Origin: Brevundimonas sp. UBA2388
GTDB taxonomy: Bacteria; Pseudomonadota; Alphaproteobacteria; Caulobacterales; Caulobacteraceae
DNA: 16,928 nt
NCBI GenBank assembly: GCA_002343425.1
Contig: DDSO01000107.1
Location: 1-16,928 of the forward strand
Direction: 5' to 3'
Shown here: piece by piece, positions 7,415 to 14,788 of the stretch
Numbering within the stretch: the first letter of the stretch is position 1
Layout: each line of letters begins with the position of its first letter
The notes under the pieces: model-generated
Database searches by the model: none
What the model was told of the DNA's origin: nothing
The model's input: only the letters and a program-made list of their open reading frames with translations
Made by a program: the position numbers and the translations under genes

Positions 7415-9532
7415 TCAGTCCGGCCGGTAGGCGCGCTCAAGATTGGCGTCGATCTCTTCAGCCGTGAACCAGGACGGTTTGAACTCACCGCGCGCAAAGA
7501 TCGGAGCCTGATCCATCCAGTGTGGTGAGGCGGGGTCGCCGCTTTGGCCATGGGTCCGGATCGACGCCGCCTTCTGCGTCGGACCGAACTCGATCACACT
7601 GACGTAGGAGTTGCCCGAACTGCCGTAGCGGGCGGCGGTCGACGCGAGGTCCGTCGGGTTGGCGACACGGAAGTTGAAGATCGTGCCCATCCATCCCTGA
7701 CCGCCCGCGACCGGCAGGCTTGGCCTGGCGTCGTCGAAAGGCTGGTCTCCGCTCCAATGGGTCCGCTGCAGGCGGCTGATCCGCCCGAAGGGCACCCGCC
7801 AGTCGCCGAAGACGCGCTCAAGGTCGGCCCGGGCCGCCCTCAGGGCGTCCAGACGCCGGCCGGCGATCGGTTCTACCGAGCCTCCAGGCCGGGCTGTCAT
7901 GGCCCAGCGTGTGAACAGGGCGGCGGGCTCGGACTCCACCGTAACAACCTTGTCCCAGGTCCGCAGCGCCGCCAGCTGGGGCGCGAGGTCGGCGGCGGCG
8001 GGCCCCGCGGCCTCCGCCTCGGCGAACAGACCCGGCAGCCAGTCCTCCGCGGCCTGGGCCCAGGTGTCGGTGGACGCGCGGGTCCAGTCCTCGAAGCTGA
8101 TGACGCGGTCTCCGGACAGGAGACGGCGCGAGGACCGCGCGCGGGCGTTGTCGGTCTCCGGGCCGATCATATAGGCCGGGTAGCGGGCCGGATCCGGGTT
8201 CTGGCCGGGCTCGGTCGTCGTGAAGGGGGTTGAATTGCAGTTCTGGACATAGCCGCTGGCCGGGTTCAGCACCCGCGGCAGGTCCTCATAGGGGTGGTAG
8301 CCGTCCCAGTCGTTGACGGGGTCCGAGCCGTCCAGGACCCCGGAGGGATCAACGCCCGGACGCCGTCGAGGGATGGCACCGTTGTAGACGTGGAGGATGT
8401 TCCCGTCCCGATCGGCATAGACGATGTTCATATAGGGAATGGCGACCCGCCTCAGCGCGGTTTCGAACGCCGGCAGATCGCGCGCTTTGGTCATGGCGTA
8501 CCACTGGTCCAGCCAGCCGCCTTCGACGTGTCTGGCCAGGCGCACGGCAATCGGCATGCCGTCACGCTCGCCCAGAACGGGACCGTTGCGCGTGCGCATG
8601 AAGCGGACCGGCCGGGCCTCCAGTCCGGCGTCGGTCTTCACCCGGATGACCTCGTCCCAGGTGATCGCCCTGAGCTTCCGATCGCCGTGGCGGTAGACCA
8701 GGGGATCCGCCGGATCGTCAAAGGTCTCGGCGTAGAGATCGCCGTGGTCGGGATAGTTGTCGGTGTGGGCCCAGCCCAGCGCCTCGTTGCGGCCCATATA
8801 GGGGAAGGGCAGGCCGTAGCGGCCAACGCCGGAGAAATTCCAGCCCTCGTCGCTGATCACGTGATGCTCATGATACTGGGCCGGGCCGAAGAAGCCGACG
8901 TGCGGATTGATCAGCAGCAGCGCGTGCCCGGAGGCGCTGCGCGACGGGGCGGCGGCCCAGGCGTTGGAGCCGGTCGGGCGTTCCGTCCAGTCCGTCCTGG
9001 TCATGCTGTGCGTCAGGCCCGCGTAGCCGATGAACTCCAGCTGCTGATATTTGTACCGCATCACCGCCAGCGGAAACCACGGCTCGAACCGGTCCAGCAA
9101 CCGGGTCGCGCGGGTGGCCGCGTAGGCGTTCAAGCCATCGGCGTAGGCGTCGTAGATGGCCTTCATGGATGGCTCGGCGCGGGCGTACTCATCGCGCGCC
9201 AGGCGGGCGTGCTCCATGGCGCGGGCCAGGCGGTCGGACTCGACCAGGGCCTCGCCGCGCAGTTCGGCGGCGCGGCCGAGCGCATGGATGAAGGTCGCCT
9301 CGAGTTGTTCGAAATCGTCCTCGGCCTGGGCCCAAGCGACGCCATAGGCCACCGACGCGTCGGTGGGTCCGTGGATGTGGGGCACGCCGAAGCGGTCGCG
9401 CTTGATGGTGACACCGCGATCCCGCGGGGTTGCGGCGGCGACGCCTACGGCGGCTATGCCCGCTGCCGCCAGGGCGCTCCGGCGGGTCAACCACGGACCG
9501 TCGCACCCTAGTGCTTCCTTGGAGTGCGCCAT
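7415..9532 (-). CDS. Penicillin acylase-family N-terminal nucleophile hydrolase with Tat signal
   Basis: The 705-residue precursor should self-cleave into an alpha and a beta chain and hydrolyse an amide bond. Candidates include acyl-homoserine lactones, beta-lactams and other N-acyl compounds. The nucleophile is Ser189 in PTGSNAW, giving a beta chain of about 517 residues. NPHVGFFGPAQYHEHH, GWAHTDNYPDHGDLY, MRTRNGPV and the oxyanion Asn region GYVQNCNSTPF follow in family order. The N-terminus has WLTRRSALAAAG (twin Arg at 17-18) and an Ala-rich core, a probable Tat signal implying export after folding. The start at 9532 is fixed by GGAGG 6 nt upstream. An ATG seven codons earlier would place that ribosome site inside the gene. 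It is divergent from the VWA gene and convergent with the GNAT gene. Confidence 0.93.
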   Translation of the reverse strand: MAHSKEALGCDGPWLTRRSALAAAGIAAVGVAAATPRDRGVTIKRDRFGVPHIHGPTDASVAYGVAWAQAEDDFEQLEATFIHALGRAAELRGEALVESDRLARAMEHARLARDEYARAEPSMKAIYDAYADGLNAYAATRATRLLDRFEPWFPLAVMRYKYQQLEFIGYAGLTHSMTRTDWTERPTGSNAWAAAPSRSASGHALLLINPHVGFFGPAQYHEHHVISDEGWNFSGVGRYGLPFPYMGRNEALGWAHTDNYPDHGDLYAETFDDPADPLVYRHGDRKLRAITWDEVIRVKTDAGLEARPVRFMRTRNGPVLGERDGMPIAVRLARHVEGGWLDQWYAMTKARDLPAFETALRRVAIPYMNIVYADRDGNILHVYNGAIPRRRPGVDPSGVLDGSDPVNDWDGYHPYEDLPRVLNPASGYVQNCNSTPFTTTEPGQNPDPARYPAYMIGPETDNARARSSRRLLSGDRVISFEDWTRASTDTWAQAAEDWLPGLFAEAEAAGPAAADLAPQLAALRTWDKVVTVESEPAALFTRWAMTARPGGSVEPIAGRRLDALRAARADLERVFGDWRVPFGRISRLQRTHWSGDQPFDDARPSLPVAGGQGWMGTIFNFRVANPTDLASTAARYGSSGNSYVSVIEFGPTQKAASIRTHGQSGDPASPHWMDQAPIFARGEFKPSWFTAEEIDANLERAYRPD

Positions 9533-9614
9533 CGATTTCCTCCCTGACCCCATTACTAGGATGGACGTTTCGGGGTTGCCAGCCCGCGGGCGGATCAGCC
9601 CGCGACGACGCTAC

Positions 9615-9643
9615 CTGACCGCGACCGTGCAGCCTGCTACAGT
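9615..9643 (+). promoter_or_regulatory. Candidate promoter of the VWA gene giving a leaderless message
   Basis: CTGACC (9615-9620) and TACAGT (9638-9643) are separated by 17 bp and each matches the housekeeping consensus at four of six positions. The -10 ends 6 bp before the ATG at 9650, so transcription would begin at or next to the start codon. The gene has no Shine-Dalgarno, which fits. Leaderless mRNAs are frequent in Caulobacter. Confidence 0.35.
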
Positions 9644-9649
9644 CGCCGG

Positions 9650-10828
9650 ATGCTCCTCCCCTTCTTCACTGCCCTTCGCGACGCGCGCGTGCCCGTGTCG
9701 ATGAAGGAATGGCTCCATCTGATGGAGGCCATGGACCGCGAAGTGGCGGGGCGGAAGGTCGATGACTTCTACCACCTGTCCCGCGCGGTGCTGGTCAAGG
9801 ACGAGAAACACTACGACCGGTTTGATCAGGTCTTCGGCAAGGTGTTCGCCGGGATCGAGACGGTCGGCGCGGGCGAGGAACCTTCGTTGGACGTGCCCGA
9901 GGCGTGGCTGAAGCTGCTCAACGAGAAATATCTGACCGACGAGGAGAAGGCGCAGATCGAGGCGCTGGGCGGGTTCGACAAGCTGATGGAGACGCTGAAA
10001 CAGCGTCTGGAGGAGCAGCAGGGCCGGCACGAGGGCGGCAACAAGTGGATCGGCACGGGCGGGACCAGCCCGTTCGGCCACGGCGGCTACAATCCCGAAG
10101 GCGTGCGCGTCGGCGGGCCGGGCAAACAGGGCCGGGCGGTCAAGGTCTGGGAGAAGCGCGAGTACCGGAACCTGGACGACCAGGTCGAACTGGGCACGCG
10201 CAACATCAAGGTGGCCCTGCGCCGCCTGCGCCGGTTCGCGCGGCAGGGGGCCCAGGACGAGCTGGACATGGACGCCACCATCGACGGCACGGCGCGGCAG
10301 GGCTGGCTGGACATCCACATGCGGGCGGAGCGTCGCAACACGATCAAGGTGCTGCTGTTCCTCGACATCGGCGGCTCGATGGACCCGCACGTGCGGATCT
10401 GCGAGGAGCTCTTCTCGGCGGCGAAGGCCGAGTTCCGCCACCTCGAGCACTTCTACTTCCACAACTGCCTCTACGAGGGGGTGTGGAAGGACAACCGGCG
10501 TCGGCACGAGCAGAAGATCCCGACCTGGGAGGTGCTGAACAAATACCCCGCCGACTGGCGCGCCATCTTCGTCGGCGACGCCACCATGAGCCCCTATGAG
10601 GTGACCATGCCGGGCGGTTCGGTCGAGCACTGGAACGAGGAGGCGGGCGCGGTCTGGATGAAGCGGGCGACGCAGCAGTGGGACAAGGTGGCCTGGCTGA
10701 ACCCGTCGCCGGAACGCTACTGGAGCTATTCCGCCTCGGTCGGGATGGTGCGCGAACTGGTCGATGAGCGGATGTATCCGCTGACGCTGGAGGGGCTGGA
10801 GAAGGCGATGCGGGCGCTGGCCAAATAG
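9650..10828 (+). CDS. CoxE-like VWA domain protein
   Basis: The 392-residue cytoplasmic protein belongs to the CoxE/YehP-like VWA group. The N-terminal part is helical (FFTALRDARVPVSMKEW, then DFYHLSRAVLVKDEKHYDRFD at 39-59). A Gly-rich linker spans about 128-160, KREYRNLDDQVELGTRNIKVALRRLRRFAR (169-198) is the family signature, and the VWA domain runs from about 230 to 390. The metal site reads LDIGGSMD (Asp239, Ser243), a DxGxS variant seen in this group, with a later Asp in VGDATMSP (Asp310). Family members normally work with a MoxR-type AAA ATPase as a metal-insertion or remodelling pair, but no ATPase gene adjoins it here. No Shine-Dalgarno precedes the ATG. Three small exported-protein genes follow on the same strand. 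Confidence 0.92.
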   Translation: MLLPFFTALRDARVPVSMKEWLHLMEAMDREVAGRKVDDFYHLSRAVLVKDEKHYDRFDQVFGKVFAGIETVGAGEEPSLDVPEAWLKLLNEKYLTDEEKAQIEALGGFDKLMETLKQRLEEQQGRHEGGNKWIGTGGTSPFGHGGYNPEGVRVGGPGKQGRAVKVWEKREYRNLDDQVELGTRNIKVALRRLRRFARQGAQDELDMDATIDGTARQGWLDIHMRAERRNTIKVLLFLDIGGSMDPHVRICEELFSAAKAEFRHLEHFYFHNCLYEGVWKDNRRRHEQKIPTWEVLNKYPADWRAIFVGDATMSPYEVTMPGGSVEHWNEEAGAVWMKRATQQWDKVAWLNPSPERYWSYSASVGMVRELVDERMYPLTLEGLEKAMRALAK

Positions 10829-10838
10829 GCTAGGGTCG

Positions 10839-10854
10839 CCGGACCCGTCCGGAG
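10839..10854 (+). promoter_or_regulatory. Ribosome site of the first cysteine-pair gene next to a small hairpin
   Basis: GGAG at 10851-10854 lies 8 nt before the ATG at 10863 and selects it over the upstream GTG at 10854. CCGGAC (10839-10844) can pair with GTCCGG (10847-10852), covering half of the ribosome site. This may only reflect GC-rich sequence. Confidence 0.35.
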
Positions 10855-10862
10855 TGTCCCCC

Positions 10863-11384
10863 ATGCTCGCCATCGTGTTCGCCGTGATGCTGCAACAGAC
10901 CGCTCCCCTTCCCGCCGCGGCCGGTCAGGTGGTGTGGGAGACGCCGGCGCCCGTCGAGGCCGCTCAGCCCGTCGCGGCCGCCGATATCCCCGCGATCCCC
11001 GATTCCGCCCGCGCCGATCCGTATGGCTATGAGCGGGCCGAGTGCAGCCCGCTGATCCGCTCGAGCCGGGAAACGCTGGAGGCCTGCCAGGCGCGGGTCC
11101 GGGTGATCCTGGCCGCGCACCTCGGCGATGCCCTGCCGGCCGGCCTGACCCCGGCAGGCGCGCCGGACGAATGCCGACAGGAGGCCGCGGGGGATCGCTA
11201 CGCCCTTCAGTGCGGCGCCCCGGCCCGCCCCGACCGCCCGGCCGTGGCGCTGGAGGAACGCAACTGCGAAACCCGTCCCAGGGTCCAGCCGCAGGGCGGC
11301 GTGGCCTGGACCGAGGAATGCCGCCCCGCCAGCGGCGTCCGCGAAGACGAGGGATTGACCCTTCGGCTGGGCGGCCGGGACTGA
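10863..11384 (+). CDS. Exported cysteine-pair protein A, unknown function
   Basis: The 173-residue protein matches no family I recognise. Residues 1-20 (MLAIVFAVML...PLPAAA) form a short hydrophobic segment that could be a signal peptide, although it lacks the usual basic n-region. A Pro/Ala-rich stretch follows. The core IPDSARADPYGYERAECSPL, continuing with Cys75 in LEAC, is repeated almost intact in the next gene. Six cysteines (61, 75, 104, 117, 135, 153) fall into three pairs, CSPL...LEAC, ECRQ...LQCG and NCET...EECRP, which suggests disulfides and an envelope location. GGAG 8 nt before the ATG fixes the start. It begins 34 nt after the VWA gene on the same strand and could share its transcript. 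Confidence 0.75.
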   Translation: MLAIVFAVMLQQTAPLPAAAGQVVWETPAPVEAAQPVAAADIPAIPDSARADPYGYERAECSPLIRSSRETLEACQARVRVILAAHLGDALPAGLTPAGAPDECRQEAAGDRYALQCGAPARPDRPAVALEERNCETRPRVQPQGGVAWTEECRPASGVREDEGLTLRLGGRD

Positions 11385-11466
11385 CCCGCCTCGCATAGCG
11401 GCGTCAGGTATCGAAAGTTGATCGCTTCGCCCGCCCGTGCGTCTCTCGTCGTCGGGAGGGCATGCG

Positions 11467-11880
11467 ATGCTGCTGACGATGATGATGGCGATGACGATCC
11501 AGCTGGCCTCGCCGGCCGGAGACCCGCAGATCGAGATTCCGGACTCCGCCCTGCGCGACCCCTACGGCTTTGTGCTGTCGCATTGCAGCCCGCTGGTGCG
11601 GCGATCGAGCGAGTCGCTGGAGGCGTGCGAACACCGTGTCGGGACAGCGCTGCGTGAACGCCTGCCCAGCTTCCGCCCGCGACCGCTCTCCACGACGGTC
11701 GCCTCGGCCTCCGATGATCCCGCCCCTCGCACCGGCTCGGCCTTCGGCGGGCGCTGCACCACGCGGCAGGACAGCGAACAGGGTGCGGACGGCTCGTCGT
11801 CGTCATCCGGCTCGATTGTTTGCGGCGACCGGTCCGGCCCCGCCGCAGCGATGCTCGAAGGCCTGCTGAGGCCGCAATGA
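11467..11880 (+). CDS. Exported cysteine-pair protein B, paralogue of A
   Basis: The 137-residue protein starts with a methionine-rich hydrophobic segment (MLLTMMMAMTIQLASPAG), again without basic residues. GGGAGG 7 nt upstream selects the ATG at 11467 over one ten codons earlier. Residues 23-58 (IPDSALRDPYGF...HCSPLVRRSSES...LEACEHRV) align without gaps to protein A: IPDSA, DPYG, CSPL, Arg, Ser, Glu, LEAC and RV are shared. Cysteines 40 and 54 match A's first pair. Cysteines 97 and 119 (GGRC...VCGD) match the second pair, separated here by a Ser-rich linker. A's third pair is absent. Its TGA overlaps the ATG of the next gene (ATGA), so B and C are translationally coupled. Function unknown. 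Confidence 0.72.
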   Translation: MLLTMMMAMTIQLASPAGDPQIEIPDSALRDPYGFVLSHCSPLVRRSSESLEACEHRVGTALRERLPSFRPRPLSTTVASASDDPAPRTGSAFGGRCTTRQDSEQGADGSSSSSGSIVCGDRSGPAAAMLEGLLRPQ

Positions 11881-12512
11881 TCATCACCCTGCTGCTCTTC
11901 GCCCTGTGGCAGGACGGCCCGATCCAGACCGCGCCGGAGCGGCCGCCGACGGAGAGCGCGGCGCCCCAAGCCGACGACGACGCCAATCCATCGGAGGCGT
12001 TGAACAGCTCGGGTCCGGGACAGGCCACGCCCCGGCAGGGCCGCTACAACAGGCTGCGGGAGGCCGTGGCGGCGACTCGCCAGGAGCGGCAAGACACCAT
12101 CGAGTGGAACGTCAGCCCCGCGACGAGCGAAGCGGGCGGAGAGGTTCCGGCCTGGGCGTTCACGGACCAGGCGCGGTGGGAACTCAGCCAGTGCGGCGCG
12201 TCCGGAGACGACGCCTGTCGTCGTCAGGCGCGCAACCGGCTGGCGATGGCGCGGGCCGGGGTGGCGGCGGAGCCGGCGGCCTCGGGCGGCGCTTCCGGCG
12301 ACGGAGAGAACTGCCGAATGGTGATGCGGCGCTCGGAAAGCGGATTTGGCGGTTCGCTGTCGCGCGTCTGCGGCGACGAGGCCGCGGTGCAGGACCTGCC
12401 GGGGCGGCTCGACGTTACGGCGCAGCCGAGGCCCGAGCCGTGCGACCGGCCCGGCTCGCTGGAGACGCAGGCCGCCTGGATCGCTCGCTGTCAGGCCCTG
12501 CCGGCACGCTGA
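11877..12512 (+). CDS. Exported cysteine-pair protein C, probable distant relative of A and B
   Basis: The 211-residue protein has a short hydrophobic start (MIITLLLFALWQ) like A and B. A long Pro/Asp/Glu/Arg-rich low-complexity region precedes the conserved part. ARWELSQCGASGDDACRRQARNRLAMA (Cys106, Cys114) resembles the first cysteine pair of A and B with a six-residue-shorter gap. GENCRMVMRRSESGF...SRVCGDEA (Cys146, Cys165) resembles the second, including the CGD ending of B. A third pair (Cys189, Cys205: EPCDRP...ARCQAL) closes the protein. All six cysteines are thus in pairs. The ATG is inside the stop of B (ATGA). Export is likely but the signal is weak. Function unknown. Confidence 0.72.
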   Translation: MIITLLLFALWQDGPIQTAPERPPTESAAPQADDDANPSEALNSSGPGQATPRQGRYNRLREAVAATRQERQDTIEWNVSPATSEAGGEVPAWAFTDQARWELSQCGASGDDACRRQARNRLAMARAGVAAEPAASGGASGDGENCRMVMRRSESGFGGSLSRVCGDEAAVQDLPGRLDVTAQPRPEPCDRPGSLETQAAWIARCQALPAR

Positions 12513-12516
12513 CATG

Positions 12517-12551
12517 ACAACGCCGCGCCCGGGGTGCGGACGCGGCGTTGT
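12517..12551. terminator. Strong hairpin between convergent genes
   Basis: ACAACGCCGCG (12517-12527) pairs perfectly with CGCGGCGTTGT (12541-12551) around a 13-nt loop. It lies 4 bp past the stop of protein C and 17 bp past the stop of the convergent csbD-like gene. The only U residues are at the stem base, so termination would depend on the GC stem, probably in both directions. Confidence 0.7.
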
Positions 12552-12568
12552 ATCGGTTCGCAGAAGGC

Positions 12569-12754
12569 CTAGTTGCGGTTGTCGCCGCGCAGGGTGTCCT
12601 TCATGCCGCCGACGGCGTTCTGGACCTTGCCTTCAACCTGGTCAGCGCGGCCTTCGGCCTTGAGTTTTTCATCGCCGGTCACCTTGCCGGCGACTTCCTT
12701 GGCCTTGCCGCCGAGGTTCTTGGCGGCGCCTTCGACTCGATCATGATCGGGCAT
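12569..12754 (-). CDS. CsbD-family stress protein
   Basis: This is a 61-residue, highly charged, alanine/glycine-rich helical protein with the CsbD pattern: DRVEGAAKNLGGKAKEVAGKVTGDEKLKAEGRADQVEGKVQNAVGGMKD, in which EGxAKNxxGKxKE and a second QVEGKVQN half are recognisable. CsbD proteins are induced by general stress (sigma B in Bacillus, and in many proteobacteria), but their molecular role is unknown. AGGA 7 nt before the ATG at 12754 supports this start, so the longer open frame upstream is rejected. An EcfG-type promoter lies 53-77 bp upstream, and a hairpin lies beyond the stop. It follows the Nudix gene on the same strand and probably has its own stress-controlled transcript. Confidence 0.93.
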   Translation of the reverse strand: MPDHDRVEGAAKNLGGKAKEVAGKVTGDEKLKAEGRADQVEGKVQNAVGGMKDTLRGDNRN

Positions 12755-12806
12755 GGGGTCATCCTTTTCCTGGACGCCATCGGGGGGCGGCGCCTCGTAC
12801 AGGAAC

Positions 12807-12831
12807 AACGGGTTACGGCCGCGCGCGTTCC
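12807..12831 (-). promoter_or_regulatory. EcfG/SigT-type general stress promoter of the csbD gene
   Basis: On the minus strand GGAAC (12831-12827) and CGTT (12810-12807) are separated by exactly 16 bp, the consensus for the alphaproteobacterial general stress sigma factor EcfG (SigT in Caulobacter). The -10 element lies about 52 bp before the csbD ATG, predicting a leader of roughly 45 nt that contains the AGGA ribosome site. Confidence 0.85.
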
Positions 12832-12855
12832 ACCCCTGCGTCAAAGGATGCGGGG

Positions 12856-13305
12856 TCAGGCGTGTCGACGGAGCCAGACCGTGACCGCCCATGAGTGGGC
12901 GTCGTGGCGGAGTTGGGCGAGAGCCTGGTGCGGATCAAGCCAGACGAGATCGTGATCGGCCTCGACCTTCTCGGCGGGGTTCAGCGCCAGCCGTTCGGCG
13001 ATCCAGAAACCGCCGATGTTGTTGATCGGCTCGCCGTCCGACTTGCGGAAATACTGGGATGCCTCGGCGATGCGGGCGAGCGGGCGGACCGTCAGGCCGG
13101 TTTCCTCCAGGAACTCCCGGACAACGGCCTGTTCCTCGGTCTCGTCGCCGTCGATGGCGCCGCCGGGCAGGTCGAAATAGCTGCCCTCGCCCCGATCGAC
13201 GCGGACGCAGGCCAGCTTTCCGTCGTGGACAACCAGTCCGAACGCGGTCGGGCGCAGGCGATAATCAAGACCGTGCGCGGCGGTTCCGAACTGCAGGCGG
13301 GTCAT
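12856..13305 (-). CDS. Nudix hydrolase
   Basis: The 149-residue enzyme should hydrolyse a nucleoside diphosphate linked to another moiety. The complete Nudix box spans residues 49-71: Gly49, Glu55, REFLEETGL with Arg63, Glu64, Glu67 and Glu68, matching GX5EX7REUXEEXGU. LDYRLRPTAFGLVV and YFDLPGGAIDG lead into it, and INNIGGFWIAERL follows. The substrate cannot be told; housecleaning of oxidised nucleotides or an ADP-ribose-type substrate are options. Its ATG lies 2 nt after the stop of the receiver-kinase gene, so it is the last member of the signalling operon. The kinases may therefore control a nucleotide-cleaning or signalling function (inference). Confidence 0.92.
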   Translation of the reverse strand: MTRLQFGTAAHGLDYRLRPTAFGLVVHDGKLACVRVDRGEGSYFDLPGGAIDGDETEEQAVVREFLEETGLTVRPLARIAEASQYFRKSDGEPINNIGGFWIAERLALNPAEKVEADHDLVWLDPHQALAQLRHDAHSWAVTVWLRRHA

Positions 13306-13307
13306 GG

Positions 13308-14366
13308 TCAGAGGTCGAAGGCCAGATGGGCCCGGACGCCCTTGTGGGCCTTGTCGAACTCGACCGCCGACCGCAGGCCGGAGGCCATGGCGGAGATGAT
13401 CTTGCCGCCCAGACCGGTGCCCTTGACCGAACCGTCACCCATGCCGGGACCGTCGTCCTCGACCGTCAGTATGGCGCGGCCGTTGGCATCCTGGCCCAGG
13501 CTGACCCGGATCTGGCCCGGTATGCCCGGCTCATAGGCGTATTTCACGGCGTTGGTGACCAGCTCGGTGACCACCACGCCGAGCGAGACTGCCTGATCGG
13601 TCGAGACCCGCATGGGGGCGGCCTGGAGATGAATGGAGCAGCCGTCCTTGTCCGGACAGAGGGACTGCGACAGCTCGCCGATCAGCCCTTCCAGATATTC
13701 GTCCATGGCCACAGAGGACATGTCGCCCGAGGTGTAGAGGCGGCGGTGGACGTGGGCGACGGCCTCGATCCGGGCCTGGGATTCCTTGAGCGCGGCGCGG
13801 GCGCCCTCATCGACCAGATGGCGCAACTGCAGGGACATGAAGCTGGACACCAGCTGCAGGGAGTTGCCGACGCGGTGATTGACCTCGCGCAGCATGGCCT
13901 CGGCGCGGTCGCGGGCGATGCGGACCTGTTCCTGGGCCTCGTCGTTCTCGCGCTGCAGCCGACGGCGGGACACGGCCTCTTCCAGCGCATTGCGCAGCAG
14001 GGCGGTGAAGTCCTCGGACACGTCCTTGATGACATAGTCGGCGGCGCCGGCGCGCAGGGCGGCGACGGCGATGCGGCCTTCCTGGGCCCCCGTGACATAG
14101 ACCACCGGCGGCGGGTTCGGCAGGGCGATGATTTCGGGCAGGACGTCCAGGCCCTCACGGCCGGGCATGTAGTGATCGAGGGCGACGACGTCGAAATCGC
14201 CGGGCCGGGCGACGAGCGTGCCGAGGCCGGCGTCACCGTCGGGCGCACAGGTCACGGCATAGCCGTGACGGCCCAGCTCCTTCTCGACCAGCCGCGACAG
14301 GCCGCGGTCATCGTCGATGTAGAGCAGGCGGATGAGCTCGCCGTGGGGCAGGGCGGAGACAGTCAC
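13308..14366 (-). CDS. Receiver-HisKA_2 hybrid: response regulator with histidine kinase output
   Basis: The 352-residue protein fuses an N-terminal receiver (LLYIDDD at 14-20, phosphoacceptor Asp64 in VALDHYMPG, Thr92, Lys114) through a Glu/Arg-rich coiled-coil linker (about 125-160) to a HisKA_2-type dimerisation domain (EVNHRVGNSLQLVSSFMSLQ, phospho-His164). The ATPase domain follows, with N-box TELVTNAVKYAY (Asn272), DDGPGMG (304-310) and GTGLGG (316-321). There is no input domain other than the receiver and no membrane segment, so its kinase activity is presumably set by receiver phosphorylation. HisKA_2/HWE kinases of this class often act in the alphaproteobacterial general stress pathway. 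The GTG start overlaps the stop of the upstream regulator (GTGA). Confidence 0.93.
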   Translation of the reverse strand: MTVSALPHGELIRLLYIDDDRGLSRLVEKELGRHGYAVTCAPDGDAGLGTLVARPGDFDVVALDHYMPGREGLDVLPEIIALPNPPPVVYVTGAQEGRIAVAALRAGAADYVIKDVSEDFTALLRNALEEAVSRRRLQRENDEAQEQVRIARDRAEAMLREVNHRVGNSLQLVSSFMSLQLRHLVDEGARAALKESQARIEAVAHVHRRLYTSGDMSSVAMDEYLEGLIGELSQSLCPDKDGCSIHLQAAPMRVSTDQAVSLGVVVTELVTNAVKYAYEPGIPGQIRVSLGQDANGRAILTVEDDGPGMGDGSVKGTGLGGKIISAMASGLRSAVEFDKAHKGVRAHLAFDL

Positions 14367-14788
14367 TCGATGTCCGGAGCCTGCATGACGGAAAGGAACA
14401 GCCCCAGCTGGCGGATGGCGCCCGCAAAGCTCTCATAGTCGACCGGCTTGGTGATGTAGACGTTGCAGCCGAGGTCGTAGCAGCGCTGGATCTCGTGCTT
14501 GTCGTCCGTGGTGGTCAGGATCACCACCGGGGCGCGCCTGAGCCGCTCGTCGTTCTTGACCCTGACCAGGATGTCGGTGCCCGACATGTCCGGCAGGTTC
14601 AGGTCCAGCAGGATCAACATCGGCCCGTTGAGGCGCACTTCCTCGCTGAACAGATAGTCCATGGCCGACCCGCCATCCGCGAAATGCTCGATCTCGTTGG
14701 AGATGTTGGCGCGACGGATGTTCTTTTCGATCAGCTTGGCGTGGCCGAGATCATCCTCGACCATCACGATCTTGACGGCATGGCTCAT
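14363..14788 (-). CDS. Single-domain response regulator (Rcp1/CheY-like)
   Basis: The 141-residue protein is a stand-alone receiver. IVMVEDDLGHAKLIEKNIRR (7-26) holds the acidic pocket. ILLDLNLPDMSG carries the phosphoacceptor Asp62, LTTTDDKHEIQRCYDLG has the switch Thr, and YITKPVDYESF has Lys114. The LTTTDD and CNVYITKP wording is typical of Rcp1-like regulators that relay phosphate rather than bind DNA. No output domain is present. The ATG overlaps the stop of the membrane kinase gene (ATGA), and the stop overlaps the start of the receiver-kinase gene. A phosphorelay from membrane kinase to this receiver and the neighbouring receiver-kinase is the natural reading but is inferred from context. 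Confidence 0.95.
   Translation of the reverse strand: MSHAVKIVMVEDDLGHAKLIEKNIRRANISNEIEHFADGGSAMDYLFSEEVRLNGPMLILLDLNLPDMSGTDILVRVKNDERLRRAPVVILTTTDDKHEIQRCYDLGCNVYITKPVDYESFAGAIRQLGLFLSVMQAPDIE

Noticed and set aside
8294..9511. 405-codon plus-strand open frame
   Set aside because: It is the mirror of the acylase gene and has no ribosome site or recognisable motif.
9611..10873. 420-codon minus-strand open frame
   Set aside because: It is antisense to the VWA gene, and its Leu/Pro/Arg-rich translation lacks domain features.
13059..14438. 459-codon plus-strand open frame
   Set aside because: It is antisense to the receiver-kinase gene and crosses several real genes on the other strand.
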